The notes: generated by a model not told the origin, from the sequence alone. A DNA stretch of 64,000 nucleotides from Xestospongia bergquistia (GCA_963965975.1 OZ014411.1:16334446-16398445); one strand, 5' to 3'; numbered from the stretch's first letter, positions 23,632 to 37,642 are shown. Program-made: numbers and translations.

Positions 23632-25909
23632 TCTCAATTTCCATAACTTGATGTACGTTTTCTGTCAAAATTTTCTATTGTCAAAATTTTAAAAAATCAA
23701 CAGACAAGCTTCACAAGAGATGTGTTCAATTTACTTATTTGGTAGGTTTTAAACTTTTAATATTCCACCTCTGACAAATGTATAGTTACAATCTGTAACT
23801 TCTATTGTATTTAAAATACATAATACTATTAATTAGAGAATACAATAGATTACTTACTCATTGGTATCATCTTTATGTTAGTAAAGTACCTAGTTTTATA
23901 TGGACCTATATAATTATAATAATATTTATTATTATATGGAATTACACTGTAGTAGTAAAGAATTCATATTTAATATCATCAGTCATGTCCTCTAGTAAAT
24001 ATTGAAATGTGGAATAAACTACAGTACATGACACACATGTTATGGACAAGGACAGGGGAACTAGTAATTAAGTATAAATGACACACATATGTCCACTAGT
24101 ATTAATATATTCTAATGTTATATGTGATAATTGAAAGGGACAAATTTCAACTACGGGCACAAAATGATGACCAGTCAAAATAATTAGAATTAAAATTTAT
24201 ACATGTAATGTTATGATGTGTAAATGTATTGTCATTGTAAATGTATTGTCATTAGAATGTTAATGCAAACCAACCTAATTCTTATTGAATTCTAATATTC
24301 TTTAATCATTCCACTTCTGCCACTCTCCAACTTTTAAAATTCATTGATGTTAGTATAATACAAATCAATTATTTATTAATTATCTTTTTCTACTTACAGT
24401 TATTGCTACTAACCATAATCTCTAGGAGCTGAAATAGCTGATATATTAATAATAAATGTACCATTGTCATCAACAACATTAAGTTTGTCTCTAAAATATA
24501 AAAGAGAATAGAGATAGTAGTATTGCAAAGTTGAATATTTACCAAGGTCCTAGGCCTAGTTTAATGTTATGACATCATTCAGTATTTGCATAGATTACTG
24601 TAGGAATTATAACAACTATAATCTAACTATTCTAGATTGATTCACTTGTCTAACCTAATTCTAACTGTGGTTGAGTCAGGAGTTCAGATATCAAGTCCAT
24701 CACTATATGCATTGTTGGAACACCAGACACTATTAATGGTAACAACTATGGAGGATAGCTTTAAAAATGAATTAGTTTGACCATACTGGGTTCAGGAATG
24801 AAAATATGTAATCACAACAACAATAATAAAAATTCTCTCTCTCTCCAAACCTTATGAAGGTATGAACAAACTAAACACTGGATATTTCAAAGTGATGTTA
24901 GACCAAAAACAGCTATATCCTATATGACAGGTAAACTATGATATGGCATGGATACTATAGGAATAAGATGGGATTGAGACTAGACAGTATTATATTGAGA
25001 ATGTACAGTATGGGAGTGAGACTGTATGGTATGGGATTAAAACATACAATATAGAAATGACACTAGACATATTGGGAGTGAGACTAGGAATTGAATACCT
25101 GAAGATAATTCAACACTGCTATGTTTATACAATTAATAATGTGGACTAGTTCTAATAGTCATATACACCTGAAGACTGATGAGTTAGTGATTAAAATACT
25201 TAAATGGATTTCAAAGACTGCAGAACATCTGGAACAAAATAACAAAGACTTGAATTTATGAGAATCAGTCTTGTCTACATACCTGAAAACATGAGTATCA
25301 CATTTAAATACAATTATAATAGATCGTCAATGAGATTTTGGTGAAGTATTTGTTGTTTCATCCAGTCCTCTGAAAGACATAGAAAATAAGAGATAAATTA
25401 TACAAAAAAGAGAAGAATAAATAGTCTGGTAACCTTTTTGATTTTCTGCTATAAATTTATTTCTATATTTATATCAGAAACTAATTAATCAATAAAATGA
25501 CGGGGGTTACCTCTTGATTGGTGTAGTAGCAAAACATTTTAAAGATGAAGTTTCTATAACTGTTTCACAAAACCAGATCAGCCACTTTTAATATCTAATG
25601 ATAAGGAATAATTAACACATGTAGTGAACTTTTATGGTTAAAGAAATCAGGTCCTATTTACATATTATTATAATTTAAATAAAGTAACTAATAGTGTGTG
25701 GCTTAGTATTAATTGTAGATAGTACAGTGTTCCAAACAACACTGTTAGTAATCATGTCTGTAATATTGACCTTAGTCCTAATAAAAAGAACACCATTGAC
25801 TACATAAAAATTTTAAAAATTACACTGACTGAAGTAATTCGTCTTCTTCTCATTTTTACCAATATTGATAAACTTGTTTATTTGACAAGAGGATGGTCAC
25901 AAAGGATTG

Positions 25910-27106
25910 TCATACTACAGGATCTACAACTTCCTGTCCCAATAAGAAACTTCTTCCACTTGTTTCATCTCTTTCATCTAGTTCATCTTTTGTCACCTTA
26001 TCAGAAGAAGTGGTAACTATAGCATGCTGAATTTAATCCCAAATAAAATATATAGTGACTTCTGGAACACTCTAGTATATTAAAACTCAAAATAAAACTT
26101 AAAAAAACAAAAAAATGGACAATATCAACTTAAAGTACAACATTTGAAATTGTTTACTTACAGATTCTAAATACTTGACAAAACCTTCTGGTCCATATAA
26201 CAAAGACAGCAACTTGGATCTCTATAAAAAGTAATAGTTGAGATTTAGAATGCTATATTAAATTTACAGAACATATCAGTGTCTCCTTGTTACTATCTTG
26301 ACATACTATCATTGGTTTAGTAACACAAGAACTAATACAGTTCTTAATATTGGATAACAAAGGGAACAAGAGTGAAAGAAAGAGAGAGAGAGAGAGGGGG
26401 GGGGGGAGGGGGGAAGAGAGATAAAGTGAGCTAGAGGGAGAGATTGTTCTATAGAAATGTATCTACACACTTACTGTCTCCATTTGCTTTATAGAGTGAG
26501 CGATTCCTTTTGAAACTCCAAATAATGTCAATACATCATTCACACCTGTATATAATAACATAACAATAAACATTAGTTTTATCTATTGTCTATGTACTAA
26601 GTACACTGATATTAGCTGAACCTTTTAATTTTCTAGACACTCTTTCTCCAATAATAAATCTCTCAATACTGTCATCGTCCTCTGTATGAGCTAATCATTT
26701 AGTACAGTGAAATCTATACAAACAGTAAACCAGTTATTGTTGTACTTGATGATTAGTCTTGTTATTAGTTTAACAGAAGTTTATAAGAAATACCTATAAA
26801 AACAAAATGAGTTAATATAACATAATATATGGAGCTCATAACTTTAACTAATACAATGTAATATTATTAAGACATGACTAAATGTCTACTATAGTATTAA
26901 GTAACCTCTAATTGATGATGTCTCCTAGTATAATTATTGTAATGACATAGTTTGTACTAAAATCTATTAAGAATATAGTGATGACCATATTTAATACATA
27001 CTTGTGTCTCTGAAAGCTGATGTGAGCAGTTAAAATCTCCAACAAACAAAAACAAGAGATGAAATAACAACTGTTCTTTCTCATCCTCAGTCAGCAAGAA
27101 AGTATA
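25910..27106 (-). CDS. Unrecognised multi-exon minus-strand gene, copy 3
   Basis: Exon sequences and splice sites match copy 1, with the frame of exons 3-5 open to TGA at 25910-25912. The product is unknown. The final exon is rich in Asp, Glu, Thr and Ser. The gene sits head-to-head with the IgGFc gene starting at 27213, so the roughly 100 bp between 27106 and 27213 could be a shared promoter if no further 5' exon exists. Confidence 0.5.
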
Positions 27107-27212
27107 CTTACAATAATTGTGTATAAAATAAGGATGATATTTACATACCAAATATGGTCATTAATATATGAGTACCTGTATAAGTTTGTATTAGATAGAA
27201 AATTTCATGACA

Positions 27213-28003
27213 ATGTCACGGATTGTAGTGAAGTTCATATCACTGCTGGTTCTTGTTGTAGGTATGTCATAATGAGTTAATATTGTTGTATAGTTATGTA
27301 TTTTCTTAACAGTACCAAGATGTACTGGAACTAACATCAATAATTATGGAACTGAGTTCTACTTTGGATTGTTGAAAAATGCTGGAAGGGCAAGCAGTCT
27401 GTTAGCTCTGGCCATATCTACTACCAGTATTAATGTGTCTGTAAAGATCACAATACCTGAGACTACTTTAAACATATCAATATTATCACCAAATAATGCT
27501 CCAATTGTCACTCTCTCTGGCAGCAATGTGGTTTCTGAATCTAGTACTTATGATAATCGTAACAGAAATATTCATGTTAGTAGTGATCAACCAATTGCTA
27601 TGAGTGCATTTAATTGGCTTTCAGGAAGCCGTGGAGAATATCTTGTCTTACTTGTCATGATTATAATATTAATAAATATGAATACTATGCAGTAACTCCA
27701 AGAAGTGTTTTCGGATCAAGCCAAGTACTACTTGTTGGATGTGAAAATGACACTAATATTATCATCACTCCATCAGAAGCTGTGTCTCTTCCTTCAGATA
27801 CTCAATCATCTACAGATCAACTTGTAAATGTTTCTAAACGTACTCCTCATCACGTTGTTCTTCATCAAGGGCAAACTCTTTATTTTGATGCATCATTAAT
27901 TTATCTTACAGGAACTCACATTGTCTCTAATAAACCATTGACTGTCATTAGTGGACATGAATGTGGTCAAATACACTTGGAGTCGATTATTGTGAACATA
28001 TGA
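27213..28003 (+). pseudogene. IgGFc-binding N-terminal-domain gene, copy 3 (two frameshifts)
   Basis: Exon 1 is 27213-27261 and exon 2 starts at 27313. A one-base loss near 27651 shifts the frame after EYLVL, and the frame that continues to 28003 also carries the one-base loss near the GHECGQ segment shared with copy 1. The D of LIDLTG is Y here. The signal peptide and domain start are unchanged. Confidence 0.75.
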
Positions 28004-28588
28004 CACAACATATAACATATGCATATTACGGACAGGAGTAATAGAGCGTCTAACTTCGTCAGGGGGTGGAGCATCTTCACGACAGAGTACCTCTTTATAT
28101 GCCATCAAATTCGCCTATAACCATGATTTAGAGGATTGGAACCTAAATGTACTAATTTCACATTTAAGTATGGCATTTCATTACTGGCACTTTTATACAC
28201 AGCATGTAACTATTACTACTGTATAGCCAATAATAATTATTATATATAAACAATTCACTCACAAATGGCTATAGTTGGTTACATGTAATGATATACATGT
28301 ACATGTACATACAGTGTATTACTCTTCTATTAGCAGCTTCATTCTCTGTTACTGGAGTAGATATCATAGATGAAAAGGACAATGCTACAGCTCCTATTGA
28401 ATAATGAGCCTAGAGATAGGGTTACTACAGCAACAGTTGTCATAGTAACAATGTGGTTAATTATTAATAACTTACAACATTCTGTAGAAGTGAAGTATTT
28501 GAATGAAAGAGAGGGAAATGGAATTTAAAATAGGAGCATAATCAAGCCACTTTAAGACCTGTTCATCTTTGTATTAAACTTATAAATT

Positions 28589-29001
28589 GTCTTTTAACGC
28601 TGCTTCTTACACATGGACAATTAAAAAAGAGTTAAAAAGTAAAGACCCGCCTACTTTAATGAAGATCCTCAGGGTATTATGTCAATGGTCCAGCTCACTG
28701 CAATGCCAGAGGACCAACATTAGGCAAATGGTTGATATTCAAACATATCTCCTGTATTGATCAGTTCTGGGAGACAATAAGTCAGACTTTGGTATCTGGT
28801 GAATTTGGAGCTACTGCCGCTAAAGTGTCGACAAAGAAAGTCAACCCAAAATCATTAAAGTGATATTTGTGTATACTACAGCAGAATAAGTTAATTCCTT
28901 ATGTAATATGATGTAAAACTTATGCAGAGAATCATTCTTGGAGGTATGCTTGTCATGGTGATCATAGAGTAACGTTGAGGACACTGGAATGGAATAAAGG
29001 T
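28589..29001 (+). pseudogene. Broken coding remnant, possibly DUF1917-like, copy 3
   Basis: Same block as in copies 1 and 2, nearly identical to copy 1, with the same stops and shifts. It is not present in the fourth, rearranged unit. Confidence 0.35.
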
Positions 29002-30471
29002 AATTCAAAATTTAAAGACTAGTCTAATTATTGGATTATTCTTTTAAGACCAAAGCTTTGTGTATTTTTAATATTTCATATAGACTGGTCCCATTGATTT
29101 TGTTTGAAAAGAAATTACTAATGCAGAGATGACTATTGTATGAAAGTAGTAGTGACAGTATAACTTGACTTGACTTGTACGACAAATGCCCAACACTGTC
29201 TGTATTTTAAAATGTATCATTTAATACGATTCCAAATAAAACTGTTTTATTATCAAACTTTACATTTTTATATTTACCATAAATAAAATTGTATATTTGT
29301 TATTTAGACATGTTACTGCATTATACTAGTATATATCATCAAGTAGTAACACTTAATATACATAGAGGGAGATCTTTGAGTTGGAAGTTGACAGTGATTA
29401 TGCAGTCTCTCTGATCTCTATTGATCTCATCCAGTTTGTTGATATCTTCTGAGAGTACTGAACTTTGTAAAATACAACAAACAAGTTAAGTGACAAATAA
29501 ACATTTATTTTGATGATTATAAACAAGAATAAAAAATAATTACCTGAAAAAACTTAATTAAAAATAACGTTGAAACAGAAATTAAAATTTCAATTGGTGA
29601 AGAGTTCAATCAAAGAAGGTCTGCAGAGAATCTATTACTAGATTATCAGCACACGACTAGAGATGAACAGCAAACGCGTGACCTATCATTATGGCGGGAA
29701 AATATGTCATTATGGCGGGAAAACATAACAGCAGCACACGCGTTCAGCAAAAAGCTTACAAGAACACCAAAACACTTTTAATAGTTTTTAATTTAATTAT
29801 TAAAAAAATTAATTAAATAATTTAGCTTTTGGTTAAAAAATAGTAATGATAATATCATCTAAAGAATTAGTAATATCATGATACAATGGTTGTAAAATAA
29901 TTGATAAGAATTCATTCCATATGAATGTAGTTGTTTAGTAACTAAAGATAAAAATTGAATTCTAAACTGATTCAGTTTTCGAAGTTATATTAAATCTAGA
30001 GTAGAAATTTTATAAGTTGGTGATTACAGAATGAAGTTAAAATATAACTGAGATTAAGATAATTGACTTTTGACTAACTTTAGTAAAAAAATTAATATTA
30101 ATAAATTAAAAACAACATACTAACAAACTATAGAACATGAAAAAAATACAATAAAAAAGAAAAAAAATTAAAATAAGACAGTTTTAGTAGTTGAAAGTCC
30201 CCAAGAGTCCAGTAACTCCACAAGTAGAGAACATAGAGAAAGAAAGAGAGAGGTAGTTGTAACAACTGGAATGCTAAAGAGTGAATGAGATGAATGGATG
30301 GAGAAATAGCTCACCTTCTTCAAAAGTGCTGCTCCTGCAAGGAAAGAAAAAGTAGTTATTAACTGAACTGGTGAAGACAATGGATAGGAGTGAAGAGAGA
30401 CAGAGGAAGTGAAAAGGGACCACCAACACATACACACACAGCACACACACGCGCGCCCTAGAAGATCAGAG

Positions 30472-30541
30472 CTCCTCCCCGCCACTCGGCGGCCCGAGAT
30501 ATTAAAAAAAATTTTTTAGGCCGCCGAGCGGCAGGGAGGAG
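30472..30541. repeat. GC-rich hairpin, copy 3
   Basis: Same inverted repeat as in copies 1 and 2. Confidence 0.8.
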
Positions 30542-30643
30542 ATGATTAATAGGGTTTGTATGAGTGTGTGTATGATGTATGGGCTGAATAGCCCAAAATA
30601 AAATTAAAAAAATAAAAATTAAAAAAAGAAGAGGAAAGAAGGC

Positions 30644-30919
30644 TTGAAGGAAGACAGAAGAGACCAAGCAGGAGAGCGACTCATCTTTTACATCCAGAGA
30701 ACGTCAGAGAAGAACCGTCAAGAACATCAGAAGACATCAGAGAAGAACAGTCAAGAACATCAGAAGACATCAGAGAAGAACAGTCAAGAACATCAGAAGA
30801 CATCAGAGAAGAACAGTCAAGAACGTCAGAAGACATCAGAGAAGAACAGTCAAGAACATCAGAAGACATCAGAGAAGAACAGTCAAGATCATCAGAGAAC
30901 GCCAGAGAAGAACAGTTGA
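30644..30919 (+). repeat. 33-bp VNTR, copy 3 (6 units)
   Basis: Six full units; the fourth has an ERQ variant in place of EHQ. The same variant order occurs in copy 4, showing that the two share recent ancestry here. Confidence 0.7.
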
Positions 30920-32562
30920 GTCCTGTAGAAACGAAGTGAAAGGAAAACTTTATTTAAAAATTCAAAAAATCAATTGACAAAAATTATAAAATAAAACGAA
31001 AAAGTTTGAGAACATAAAAGAAAAGATAAAGATGACATAACTAAAATGAAAAGATGATCCAGCGACGAGAGGTTATCCAACGATGAGACGAGTTGATCCA
31101 ACGAAGTACGAGATGATCCAACGATGAGGCGAATCGTTGAGAACATAGAGGAAGAAAGAGAGAGTTATTTGTAACAACTGCTGAATAGATGTGAGATAGA
31201 TGGATGGAGAGATAACTCACCTTATAATAAAGGTATGCAAAATGGAGTACTTTTATAATATCAAGAAATCTCGTCATGCTTCAAATTGACAACCAGTCAA
31301 CACAAGCTTGTGACAAATTTGGCGGGAAACAAGTACACGCGTGATCAACATTAATTGATTTTTAATTGATTGGATTAACAACTAATTGAAATCTTCAAAA
31401 TATACAAGTATTTATAACATTCTACAAGTTGTTAGTAGAAAGAACTATAGTTTTAAAGCAATGTGTATATACAATAAAAGGTATAACATATTCTATCAGA
31501 AACTTCCAAACTAAACAGTTTAGTGGTTTCAGCTTTTTCTATAATAATATGTTTGTATATATTATGAATTAGTGAAAGTAGTATAGATATGAAGGAGACA
31601 GCTATTGATGTTCTAATGGTTGAAGAGATAAACTAGACACAATATTATCATACCAGTTGTATTATATGTACTTACCTATAACAATTAAATGGAAGTCGTT
31701 TGAATTCTGATTTTTCTATCCTTAGCAAAAGCTGCTGCCTTCATTTTGCCATATATTGTGAACCATTCTCTACAAGTGAGGTTATCAGAATGAAAGAGAG
31801 GGAAAGGGAATTTAAAACTGGAACATATTTAGCTACTTTTAATCCAGCTCATCCTTGTATTAAATTGTATTAAATTTCAATTTGTCTTTCTTTATAAGCA
31901 AATTACATATACATGTACGTGTACCTAGGTACATGTACATGTTGTATATATGGTAATATTGATATGCAAGCTACCTTCAATAGGTACATGTATATGTAAT
32001 ATGGTATGCAAGTTATCCTCAATAGGTACATGTATATGTAATATGGTATGCAAGCTATCCTCGATAGCTATTGAGGACAGCTTCCATACTGTTATTACCA
32101 TATTAAATGTGTATGTGCACCTACTGAGGCTAGTTTCCATACTGTATTGCATATACATGTACACCTACTATCATTACCAGATTACATATATATGTATATC
32201 TATTAAGGATAGTCCCATACTATTACTAACATATTACATGTACAAGTACATGTACTTATTGAGGGTATCTTCCATACCTTTATTACCATATTATATGTAT
32301 ATGTATATATACCTATTGAGGTTTGTTTCAAATGTAGACAGTTTCTCTTGAAATTCTTTATTATTTCTTAGAGAACTCTACAGCATTTTGATATAATTTT
32401 AATATTTTAGTATAGTGATGTGTTTGTGATATATGTGAGATTGAAAAATTACCTGAAAAGATTAGAATGATAGTTCTGAACCATATGCATGAGAATCAAA
32501 TAATGAAATTTATAGAACCAGAATGAAACATGGGAATGAATCATTACTAGCAACACACTTAC

Positions 32563-32757
32563 ATTATGTTGGTCATTCTTCATGGTAGCATACTTCACTA
32601 ACTGGTTCTCTAGTGCTGTGATATGATCTTTACGTTCTACGAGTTCTTACTCCTTGGTGCCCAGGACTGAATCTTTAGCCTCTAGAACAGAATATAATTT
32701 TTCTATTGTCTCTTTTAGTTTTGTTAGTCTCTTGTCATAGACTGGGTTAGATGACAG
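32563..32757 (-). pseudogene. Coiled-coil exon with in-frame stop, copy 3
   Basis: Same exon and TAA as in the other copies; one substitution (CGTAGAACG) changes a residue just after the stop. Confidence 0.5.
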
Positions 32758-33658
32758 CTAAATGGACAAATGTAATGTAGAATGGATGTATAGTATATTA
32801 ATGGATGTATGGTATGTTGAATGGATGTATGATATGTTAAAGGATTCATAGTAGAACATAACAAATGATGAAATGGATTAAGATCTTAACCACACCTACC
32901 AAACTTACAACTTCTAACAGTTCTTTTTCACTTTCATATTCTTTTAATATTCCTTCTAATCATTTGACATGCCCCTCCCATTGTGCAGAGACTCATTCTA
33001 AATTAGTTTGAAAACATTTGTTCTCCGCTTACAAAGTAATAACATCAACTTCAGATGATCCCTACAGAAATGGACGCAGCCACATCACGTGACCAGATCT
33101 TGACAAACTATAACTACCCACTCAGATAATGAGAGAAGTACAAGACATATATATTAACTACATGTATTGAGTGAGACATCCACATGTATAGTTGATAAGA
33201 ATATTAAAATACCAACAGACACCAATATAACTATACCTGTATATTAGCTTATGAAAACCAGTGTTACCAGTAGTTGCTACAGATGTATTCTGCTTTGCAG
33301 AACTAGTCTAGTGAGGTCATCCCCTTGAGAGACCAAGATAGAACTACATGTAAATAGCAATAATTTCCAACCATTCATGGTTACTTTACCATTTTATTTT
33401 GAATGGGCAAGATCTCTTATATAGGTCAGTGAATAAATTAGATAAACTTGAACATATTGAATAAAGTTTTTTCCTATATTTATTAGAACAAACCACATCA
33501 ATAATTAGCTCCACCCACCAGACATTACTAATTAATTATTCATAATACTGTTAACAGGCAATAACTCATTACTTTATCACATTGTTTACATCTCCTATAT
33601 CATTCTGTTTGAAAAGTGCATTTATACATATTGAATAAGGTTTTTTCCTCTTTATTAG

Positions 33659-33759
33659 ATATAACTGCTCATATAATGGGTAATGGAGCACAGAAGGTTG
33701 AACTTCTTATTGTTAACAGTAGCCCAAATCATTATTACAAGTTTTATGATATTCAAATG
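33659..33759 (+). CDS. Possible WGR-type exon, copy 3/4 boundary
   Basis: Identical exon to 11067-11167 by eye, with the same acceptor and weak donor. Confidence 0.3.
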
Positions 33760-33971
33760 GTCGGGTATAGATAGATTGACATGTCATGACAAGTCATGTG
33801 ACTATTATATTAACAACATGTTCATCAGGTGACTATGACATGCAAATACAAATTAATACAGTGATAATTAATCTGTCGATATTAATATTAGCATTAATTG
33901 TAGATCATCACATAGTTAGAGAGCATTACATCGACCATGACATGATTATATAAATAACCACACCTACTGAC

Positions 33972-34720
33972 CTGGAGTGTCATATACATTGATGAGACAT
34001 GACTTGTCTTTAGAATCAAGTGGAACTAATGAGAGAGGCACACACTTTATACTAACTCCATGCTAGAATTTACATGTTAATTATTGAGGGGGTGGTATCT
34101 GAAATACTAACCTTTTGTACTGTGAAAAGTGTATCCATATATCTTAACTAATCACAATGAGATAAACTCCTTTAATTATTAATATAATTATACAGCTCAT
34201 ATTTTTATTTCTTCCAACGAACATATTAAGATGAGTCTGTTCAATTAAATAAAAACTTGTCAACAAACAAAACATATAAACATGTACATATTGACATGTA
34301 ACACTTACCTTGTAATGATGATGATGTCCTATAATAGACACATTTTGGATTAACTCTGGACTATCAATTATATCAACTAAAAACCTGTCAGACAAGTTAA
34401 AGATTATTTGCAAACCTGTTTAGTTTAATTTATTTTGTATGTTGTTACTACATGGTAACTCCTCCTCTTGGTGAAAAAAAATTCACTTTTTAACAGGAGC
34501 AATGGCTGGTTCTAAAGGAGGTGTGGTCAGGTTACTATAGTAACAAACATAAACTAACCAGTAAGTGGCTTCTTGTATTATCATCTAAAATATGTCCAAA
34601 TACGGTAATAGTCTAATTAATCCTTTCCTCAAGATCAGGTCCATACACTTCTTCAGTTATTGGATAATAACATTATCTTCAAACAATACAATAGCTTGTG
34701 CTTGTAAATCAAGAGCATCT
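33972..34720 (-). pseudogene. EFTUD2: EFTUD2/Snu114-like 5' fragment, copy 4
   Basis: This copy differs usefully. The codon that is TGA in copies 1-3 reads TGT here (near 34042), and one extra T lets the second exon read FLVDIIDSPELIQ in one frame with upstream codons, closer to the animal protein. The P-loop is still GHHHHYK. The N-terminal block (about 34616-34720) runs almost to the recombination junction at 34786. Confidence 0.75.
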
Positions 34721-35303
34721 TCTCAATTTCCATAACTTGATGTACGTTTTCTGTCAAAATTTTCTATTGTCAAAATTTTAAAAAATTAAAATTTCAATTG
34801 GTGAAGAGTTCAATCAAAGAAGGTCTGCAGAGAATCTATTACTAGATTATCAGCACACGACTAGAGATGAACAGCAAACGCGTGACCTATCATTATGGCG
34901 GGAAAATATGTCATTATGGCGGGAAAACATAACAGCAGCACACGCGTTCAGCAAAAAGCTTGCAAGAACACCAAAACACTTTTAATAGTTTTTAATTTAA
35001 TTATTAAAAAAGTTAATTAAATAATTTAGCTTTTGGTTAAAAAATAGTAATGATAATATCATCTAAAGAATTAGTAATATCATGATACAATGGTTGTAAA
35101 ATAATTGATAAGAATTCATTCCATATGAATGTAGTTGTTTAGTAACTAAAGATAAAAATTGAATTCTAAACTGATTCAGTTTTCGAAGTTATATTAAATC
35201 TAGAGTAGAAATTTTATAAGTTGGTGATTACAGAATGAAGTTAAAATATAACTGAGATTAAGATAATTGACTTTTGACTAACTTTAGTAAAAAAATTAAT
35301 ATT

Positions 35304-35426
35304 TTTTTGGAGAAACTCTATATAATAAATTAAAAACAACATACTAACAAACTATAAACATGAAAAAAATACAATAAAAAGAAAAAAAATTAAAATAAAA
35401 TACAATAAAAAAGAAAAAAAACTAAA
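35304..35426. other. Small insertion and local duplication private to copy 4
   Basis: Relative to the other copies, copy 4 has about 22 extra bases around TTTTTTTGGAGAAACTC and a doubled poly-A-rich stretch (AATACAATAAAAA...) just upstream of the frame ending at 35422. Confidence 0.6.
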
Positions 35427-35725
35427 ATAAGACAGTTTTAGTAGTTGAAAGTCCCCAAGAGTCCAGTAACTCCACAAGTAGAGAACATAGAGAAAGAAAG
35501 AGAGAGTTAGTTGTAACAACTGGAATGCTAAAGAGTGAATGAGATGAATGGATGGAGAAATAGCTCACCTTCTTCAAAAGTGCTGCTCCTGCAAGGAAAG
35601 AAAAAGTAGTTATTAACTGAACTGGTGAAGACAATGGATAGGATTGAAGAGAGACAGAGGAAGTGAAAAGGGACCACCAACACATACACACACAGCACAC
35701 ACACGCGCGCCCTAGAAGATCAGAG

Positions 35726-35795
35726 CTCCTCCCCGCCACTCGGCGGCCCGAGATATTAAAAAAAAATTTTTAGGCCGCCGAGCGGCAGGGAGGAG
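35726..35795. repeat. GC-rich hairpin, copy 4
   Basis: Same inverted arms; the loop differs slightly in its A/T run. It lies in the copy-3-like block of the mosaic unit. Confidence 0.8.
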
Positions 35796-35896
35796 ATAAT
35801 TAATAGGGTTTGTATGAGTGTGTGTATGATGTATGGGCTGAATAGCCCAAAATAAAATTTAAAAATAAAAATTAAAAAAAGAAGAGGAAAGAAGGC

Positions 35897-36172
35897 TTGA
35901 AGGAAGACAGAAGAGACCAAGCAGGAGAGCGACTCATCTTTTACATCCAGAGAACGTCAGAGAAGAACCGTCAAGAACATCAGAAGACATCAGAGAAGAA
36001 CAGTCAAGAACATCAGAAGACATCAGAGAAGAACAGTCAAGAACATCAGAAGACATCAGAGAAGAACAGTCAAGAACGTCAGAAGACATCAGAGAAGAAC
36101 AGTCAAGAACATCAGAAGACATCAGAGAAGAACAGTCAAGATCATCAGAGAACGCCAGAGAAGAACAGTTGA
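35897..36172 (+). repeat. 33-bp VNTR, copy 4 (6 units)
   Basis: Six full units with the same ERQ variant at unit four as copy 3. Confidence 0.7.
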
Positions 36173-36959
36173 GTCCTGTAGAAACGAAGTGAAAGGAAAA
36201 CTTTATTTAAAAATTCAAAAAATCAATTGACAAAAATTATAAAATAAAACGAAAAAGTTTGAGAACATAAAAGAAAAGATAAAGATGACATAACTAAAAT
36301 GAAAAGATGATCCAGCGACGAGAGGTTATCCAACGATGAGACGAGTTGATCCAACGAAGTACGAGATGATCCAACGATGAGGCGAATCGTTGAGAACATA
36401 GAGGAAGAAAGAGAGAGTTATTTGTAACAACTGCTGAATAGATGTGAGATAGATGGATGGAGAGATAACTCACCTTATAATAAAGGTATGCAAAATGGAG
36501 TACTTTTATAATATCAAGAAATCTCGTCATGCTTCAAATTGACAACCAGTCAACACAAGCTTGTGACAAATTTGGCGGGAAACAACTACACGCGTGATCA
36601 ACATTAATTGATTTTTAATTGATTTGATTAACAACTAATTGAAATCTCCAAAATATACAAGTATTTATAACATTCTACAAGTTGTTAGTAGAAAGAAATA
36701 TAGTTTTAAAGCAATGTGTATATACAATAAAAGGTATAATATATTCTATCAGAAACTTCCAAACTAAACAGTTTAGCGGTTTCAACTTTTCCTATAACAA
36801 TATGTTTGTATATATTATGAATTAGTGAAAGTAGTATAGATATGAAGGAGACAGATATTGATGTTCTAATGGTGTGGTCAGGTTACTATAGTAACAAACA
36901 TAAACTAACCAGTAAGTGGCTTCTTGTATTATCATCTAAAATATGCCCAAATAAGGTAA

Positions 36960-37075
36960 TGATCTAATTAATCCTTTCCTCAAGATCAGGTCCATACACT
37001 TCTTCAGTTGTTGGATAATAACATTATCTTCAAATAATACAATAGCTTGTGCTTGTAAATCAAAAGCATCTTCTC
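36960..37075 (-). pseudogene. EFTUD2: EFTUD2-like N-terminal block, fifth occurrence
   Basis: Within the mosaic fourth unit the piece corresponding to unit positions 765-1040 is present a second time. It repeats only the block encoding YPTTEEVYGPD and the preceding LFEDN. No later exons follow because the sequence jumps to the equivalent of unit position 2747. Confidence 0.7.
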
Positions 37076-37642
37076 AATTCCCATAACTTGATGTATGTTT
37101 TTTGTCAAAATTTTCTATTGTCAAAACTTTAAAAAATCAACAGACAAGCTCTGGTAACCTTTTTGATTTTCTGCTATAAATTTATTTCTATATTTATATC
37201 AGAAACTAATTAATCAATAAGATAACGGGGGTTACCTCTTGATTGGTGTAGTAGCAAAACATTTTAAAGATGAAGTTTCTATAACTATTTCACAAAATGT
37301 AACCACCAGATCAGCCACTTTTAATATCTAATGAGAAGGAATGATTAACACATGTAGTGAACTTTTATGGTTAAAGAAATCAGGTCCTATTTACATATTA
37401 TTATAATTTAAATAAAGTAACTAATAGTGTGTGGCTTAGTATTAATTGTAGATAGTACAGTGTTCCAAACAACACTGTTAGTAATCATGTCTGTAATATT
37501 GACCTTAGTCCTAATAAAAAGAACACCATTGACTACATAAAAATTTTAAAAATTACACTGACTGAAGTAATTCGTCTTCTTCTCATTTTTACCAATATTG
37601 ATAAACTTGTTTATTTGATAAGAGGATGGCCACAAAGGATTG

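Larger units (their letters stand above)
22672..33759. repeat. Segmental duplication unit, copy 3
   Basis: Third full unit, 11088 bp. It shares many small variants with copy 1 (for example the single-base loss in the IgGFc frame near 27973) but shares with copy 2 the 8 bp that copy 1 has lost near 2035. This criss-cross pattern points to exchange among copies rather than simple descent. It has a private one-base loss in the IgGFc gene near 27651 and six 33-bp VNTR units. Confidence 0.95.
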
